NCBI GenBank assembly: GCA_000827265.1
Contig: KN834908.1
Location: forward strand, 8,699-19,024
Source of the DNA: Collybiopsis luxurians FD-317 M1
Taxonomy: Eukaryota > Basidiomycota > Agaricomycetes > Agaricales > Omphalotaceae
Length of the DNA: 10,326 bases
Reading direction: 5' to 3'
Made by a program: the position numbers and the translations under genes. The notes beneath the pieces were generated by a model. It was not told the origin of the DNA. It made no database searches and saw only the letters and a list, made by a program, of their open reading frames with translations. Position 1 is the stretch's first letter. Each line of letters begins with the position of its first letter. Positions 7,353-10,326 of the stretch are shown here, piece by piece.

Positions 7353-10326
7353 TCACTTAGTACCAGTAGGATTGTAGCAATTCATCCAGTTGGTCCCAAC
7401 AAAATCGGGCTCATAAGTCACTGATGTGTGGCCATAGCGAGACAGGATGTTAATGCAGGGATAAATAGGCAAACTTTCAATAAGAGGAGGAGGCAGCCAC
7501 ATGATACGGTTTGGATAAGAAGAATCACAATCAAATAGCCAGCCACTCTCCCTCTCAGAAGTAGTAAAAAGGTGTTTGGGTGGAACAAGAGGGACATCAC
7601 TGCTCAGGGCTCTGGATGTTGCCACATTGGCTCTTGGGCTTGCATCCCAGATGCGTACGGTGTTGTCCCGTGAGCCAGATACAATGTGAGAGTCATCATT
7701 GGAGAATGCAATAGAGTATACCCAATCTGTGTGACCTTCCAGAATCTGCAAATTCACTCCAGTTTTTGCATCCCAAATACAGATAGTTTTGTCAACTGAG
7801 CCAGAGACAATGCATGAACCATCATTGGAGAATGCAACAGAGAAGACACAATCTTTGTGACCTGTCAAAGTCTGCAAATTGACTCCAGTCTTTGCATCCC
7901 ATATGCAGACAGTATGGTCATATGAGCCGGAGACAATGCAGGATCCATCATTGGAGAATGCAACAGATCGGACCGAATTCTTGTGACCTTCTAGGGTATG
8001 CAAATTCACTCCAGTGATTGCATCCCAGATGCGAACAGTTTCATCGCTTGAGCCAGAGACAATGCGGGAGCTATCATTGGAGAATGCCACAGACCAAACC
8101 CAATTTGTGTGACCTTCCAAACCCCGCAATTTCACTCCAGTGTTTGCATTCCAGATGCAAATGGTCCTGTCATCTGAGCCAGAGACAATATGGTATCCAT
8201 CTTTGGAGAATGCAACAGAATTTACTTCATCACTGTGACCTTCCAAAATATGCAAAGTGACTCCAGTTTTTGCATCCCAGATGTGAACTGTCTTATCTCC
8301 TGAGCCAGAGACAATGCAGGAGCCATCAATTGAAAATGCAACAGAACAAACAGATCCTGTGTGACCCTCCAAAGTCTGCAAACAGACTCCAGCATTTGCA
8401 TCCCAGATACAGACAGTGTGGTCATTTGAGCCAGAAACAATGTACAACCCATCATTGGAATATGCAACAGAGTTGACAGAATTCTTGTGACCTTGCAAAG
8501 GCTGTTGATTTATTCCAGGGTTTACATTCCAGATGCCGATCGTCTGGTCCACTGAGCCAGAGACAATGTGAGAGTTATCACTGGAAAATGCAACTGAAAG
8601 AACAGTGTTGCTGTGACCTTCCAGAGTCTGCAATTTCACTCCACTGCTTGCATCCCATATGCAAATGGTTTTATTACTTGAGCCGGAGATAATGTGGGAT
8701 CCATCATTGGAAAATGCAACAGACATACCCCAGCCTATATGACCTTCCAGAGTTAGCAAATCTTCTCCAGACATTGCATCCCAGATGCAGATGTGCCCAT
8801 CATCAGAGCCAGAGACAAGGTGGGAGCCATCATAAGAGAAGGCAACTGACCGAACCCAATCTTCATGACCTTGCAAAGTTTGCAAACTGACTCCAGTGCC
8901 TGCATCCCAGATGTGCACAGTCTCATCAGATGAACCAGAGGCAATGTACAGCCCATCACTGGAGAATGCAACAGACTGAACTTCCCTTGTGTGACCTTTG
9001 AGAGTTTGTAAATTCCTTCCTGAGTTTGCATCCCAGATCCTGATAGTCCTATCTTTTGAACCAGAGACAATCCGAGAGCCATCAGTGGAGAATGCAACTG
9101 ACAAAACTGCATCGGTGTGACCTTCCAAAGTCCACAAATTTGTTCCGGTGTTTACATCCCAGATGCGGATACTCCTGTCATCTGAACCAGAGACAATGTG
9201 AGAGCCATCATAGGAGAGTGCAACAGACCTCACAGATCCTGAGTGACCTTCCAATGCTTGAACTTTTACTCCTGTATCTGCATCCCAAATGCAGACAGTA
9301 TTGTCACTTAAGCCAGCGACAATTTTCAGACCATCATTAGAGAATGCAACAGAATTGACAGAACTTCCAGTGTTTATTCTCATTTTTGCTCCACTTTGAT
9401 TTGAAACTCCTTCACACACCACCTGTGGCAGGTGAGGAAAGTAATCCCTCCATATGCTTGGCACCTTGCTTGTTGCAAGCTCAGTAGCCAGACTGGAAAT
9501 GTAAAGTTGTGGTGTGGACAGTCGTGCAGGTGAACCAGTAAAGGATTGTGTTAATCTTTCCAGTGCTGTGATCATGCTCAAAAGGCTGTCTGATCCTGTT
9601 ACTTTCTATCACAGCCAGTCAGATATTTTGTATTACATGAGAACTGTATACTTACCTTTGACATCCATTTCCTAAGCTTCCTCATTGCCTCATAAGATCT
9701 TCTACCAGTTTGCATAAGATTCATGGCCTCTATCCAAAAAAGCGCCTGGATATCCCCAAATTTGTTCAGTGAATTCATTAACACATCTTCTAGATTATCA
9801 TCCAACCTGGTTAACCAATGATCCATCCAGAATAAGCAGCAATACTTCAGGGTTTCACTGAATTTCTTTGCAACTGTCTCCTTTATACCCTCTACATCAG
9901 CATCCAAGAAATATGAGGAAGGTAATTTGCACATATTGAAATGAAGTGATGACTCCATGATTGCAAAGCACTGCTGAGCAATGACTCCATGCTGGGCTAA
10001 TTTATTACATGCAAGCTCCTCTCCAGCACGTTTGGAATCTAAAAGAAAGTCCAGAAATGACTTGTGATATATGTAAACACAGTGATCCTTCTCTGAGGTT
10101 CTCATAACAGCATGGAAAGCTCCAATTGCATTTTCTACTGCCTGCACATCATAACTTTTGCTATCATCTAATCCAAGTTCCTGTATGGTTTCAGCAGAAA
10201 TCGGCTGCTGTGCAACTGCAATGGTGTCTAGAACATTGCGGCGCACTTCAAACACATCAGTTCCCAGGACTCCCAGAGCCTTAACAATAATTTGCTTGTA
10301 AAGTTTGTCAATCAGGAGTTCTCCCC
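7353..10326 (-). CDS. NACHT/STAND protein with fourteen WD40 repeats (HET-E/NWD type NLR-like receptor), N-terminus outside the window
   Basis: Exons 10326-9656 and 9605-7353 (TGA at 7355-7353) give 973 visible codons. Residues 1-223 are the region C-terminal to a NACHT ATPase: LLIDKLYKQIIVKAL, a winged-helix-like stretch, the family motif IYHKSFLDFL (85-94) and the Cys/Leu-rich helical stretch FNMCKLPSS. Residues about 224-300 are the RLSTPQLYIS linker typical of fungal STAND-WD40 proteins. Residues 303-890 hold fourteen 42-residue WD40 repeats with GH and WD ends. The tail contains MWLPPPL and NWMNCY, a C-terminal pattern I have seen in basidiomycete homologs. Known family members act in cytoplasmic recognition and heterokaryon incompatibility or innate immune-like cell death: the WD40 propellers sense, NACHT oligomerises and an N-terminal domain executes. 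The effector domain and P-loop lie beyond 10326, so the effector class is unknown. The array has no stop or frameshift, suggesting a living gene. Confidence 0.93.
7605..9368 (-). repeat. Array of fourteen 126-nt WD40-coding repeats
   Basis: Fourteen exact 42-codon units with no length change and no intron. The common pattern is x3-V-x-SVAFSxDGSxIVSGSxDxT-V-x-IWDA-x-TGV-x-LQTLEGH. Neighbouring units 12 (7982-7857) and 13 (7856-7731) differ at about 23 of 126 bases by eye. Variation concentrates at unit positions 1-3, 5, 15, 21, 23, 26 and 30-37, the rest being near constant. Units 6 (Gly for Val at position 4, Asn for Asp at 22) and 7 (IWN) are the least regular. Confidence 0.95.
9606..9655 (-). 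other. Intron of the WD40 gene, with a deciding acceptor choice
   Basis: Fifty nt from GTAAGT (9655-9650) to GATAG (9610-9606), with a CTGAC branch site nine bases before the acceptor. A second AG eleven bases further on (AACAG, ending 9596) would force a stop within six codons, so the first AG must be used. Joining KWMSK to KVTGSDSLLSMITALERL restores the continuous family alignment. Confidence 0.88.

Noticed and set aside
8018..8260. Plus-strand open stretches opposite the WD40 array (8018-8260, 8270-8476, 9056-9340)
   Set aside because: They repeat with the 126-nt WD40 period and share the same Cys/His/Gln-rich look, so they are the antisense of the repeats. No independent start context or domain supports them.
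8222..9112. Alternative minus-strand frames inside the WD40 array
   Set aside because: They are out-of-frame readings of the same repeats, broken at irregular points, while the true frame is open for over 740 codons.
1..10326. CRISPR arrays, tRNA genes, bacterial operons, LTRs or terminal inverted repeats
   Set aside because: None seen. The only regular array is coding (WD40), no GTTCRAA-type T-arm with a matching acceptor stem was found, and the duplicated blocks have no LTR or TIR-like ends.

Overview
The window looks like a nuclear segment of a filamentous fungus, most likely an Agaricomycete (Basidiomycota). The reasons are many short introns (about 50-64 nt, GTRNGT donors, CTRAC-type branch sites, YAG acceptors), WD40-bearing STAND/NACHT proteins of the HET-E/NWD type, and residues of a fungal acetyl-CoA hydrolase gene. 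There are no bacterial signals. The species cannot be named from the sequence alone.

Layout. (1) 1-1324, minus strand: the 5' part of an NLR-like STAND gene. I could assemble it into seven exons with consistent phase. It encodes a basic Ser/Arg-rich leader, a helical region resembling the HeLo-like/MLKL-type N-terminal domain of basidiomycete NLRs, and the linker that normally precedes the NACHT P-loop. One apparent extra base at 9-10 closes the frame just before the NACHT domain. (2) 1377-2060: no recognisable gene. (3) 2064-2605, minus: an unrecognised intron/exon module whose intron and flanks are duplicated. (4) 2640-6640: a decayed tract with two diverged direct copies (about 2655-4310 and 5050-6630). 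Within and between them lie broken minus-strand pieces of an acetyl-CoA hydrolase (ACH1) gene. The best piece, 4408-5154, still has recognisable introns but carries three frameshifts. A degenerate 5S rRNA-like segment sits in an extra stretch of about 180 nt found only in the left copy. (5) 6640-7352: no gene; the right end is the 3' flank of the next gene. (6) 7353-10326, minus: the C-terminal 973 codons of a second NLR-like gene, with the post-NACHT winged-helix/helical region, one 50-nt intron, fourteen uninterrupted 42-residue WD40 repeats (two seven-bladed propellers' worth) and a C-terminal tail.

Together these suggest an NLR/STAND gene cluster. Two receptor genes in the same orientation flank a pseudogene-rich, tandemly duplicated spacer. 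In fungal STAND proteins the WD40 array is the likely ligand sensor, NACHT the switch and the N-terminal helical domain the effector; here the effector end is seen in the left gene and the sensor end in the right gene. All alignments were done by eye; no searches were run.
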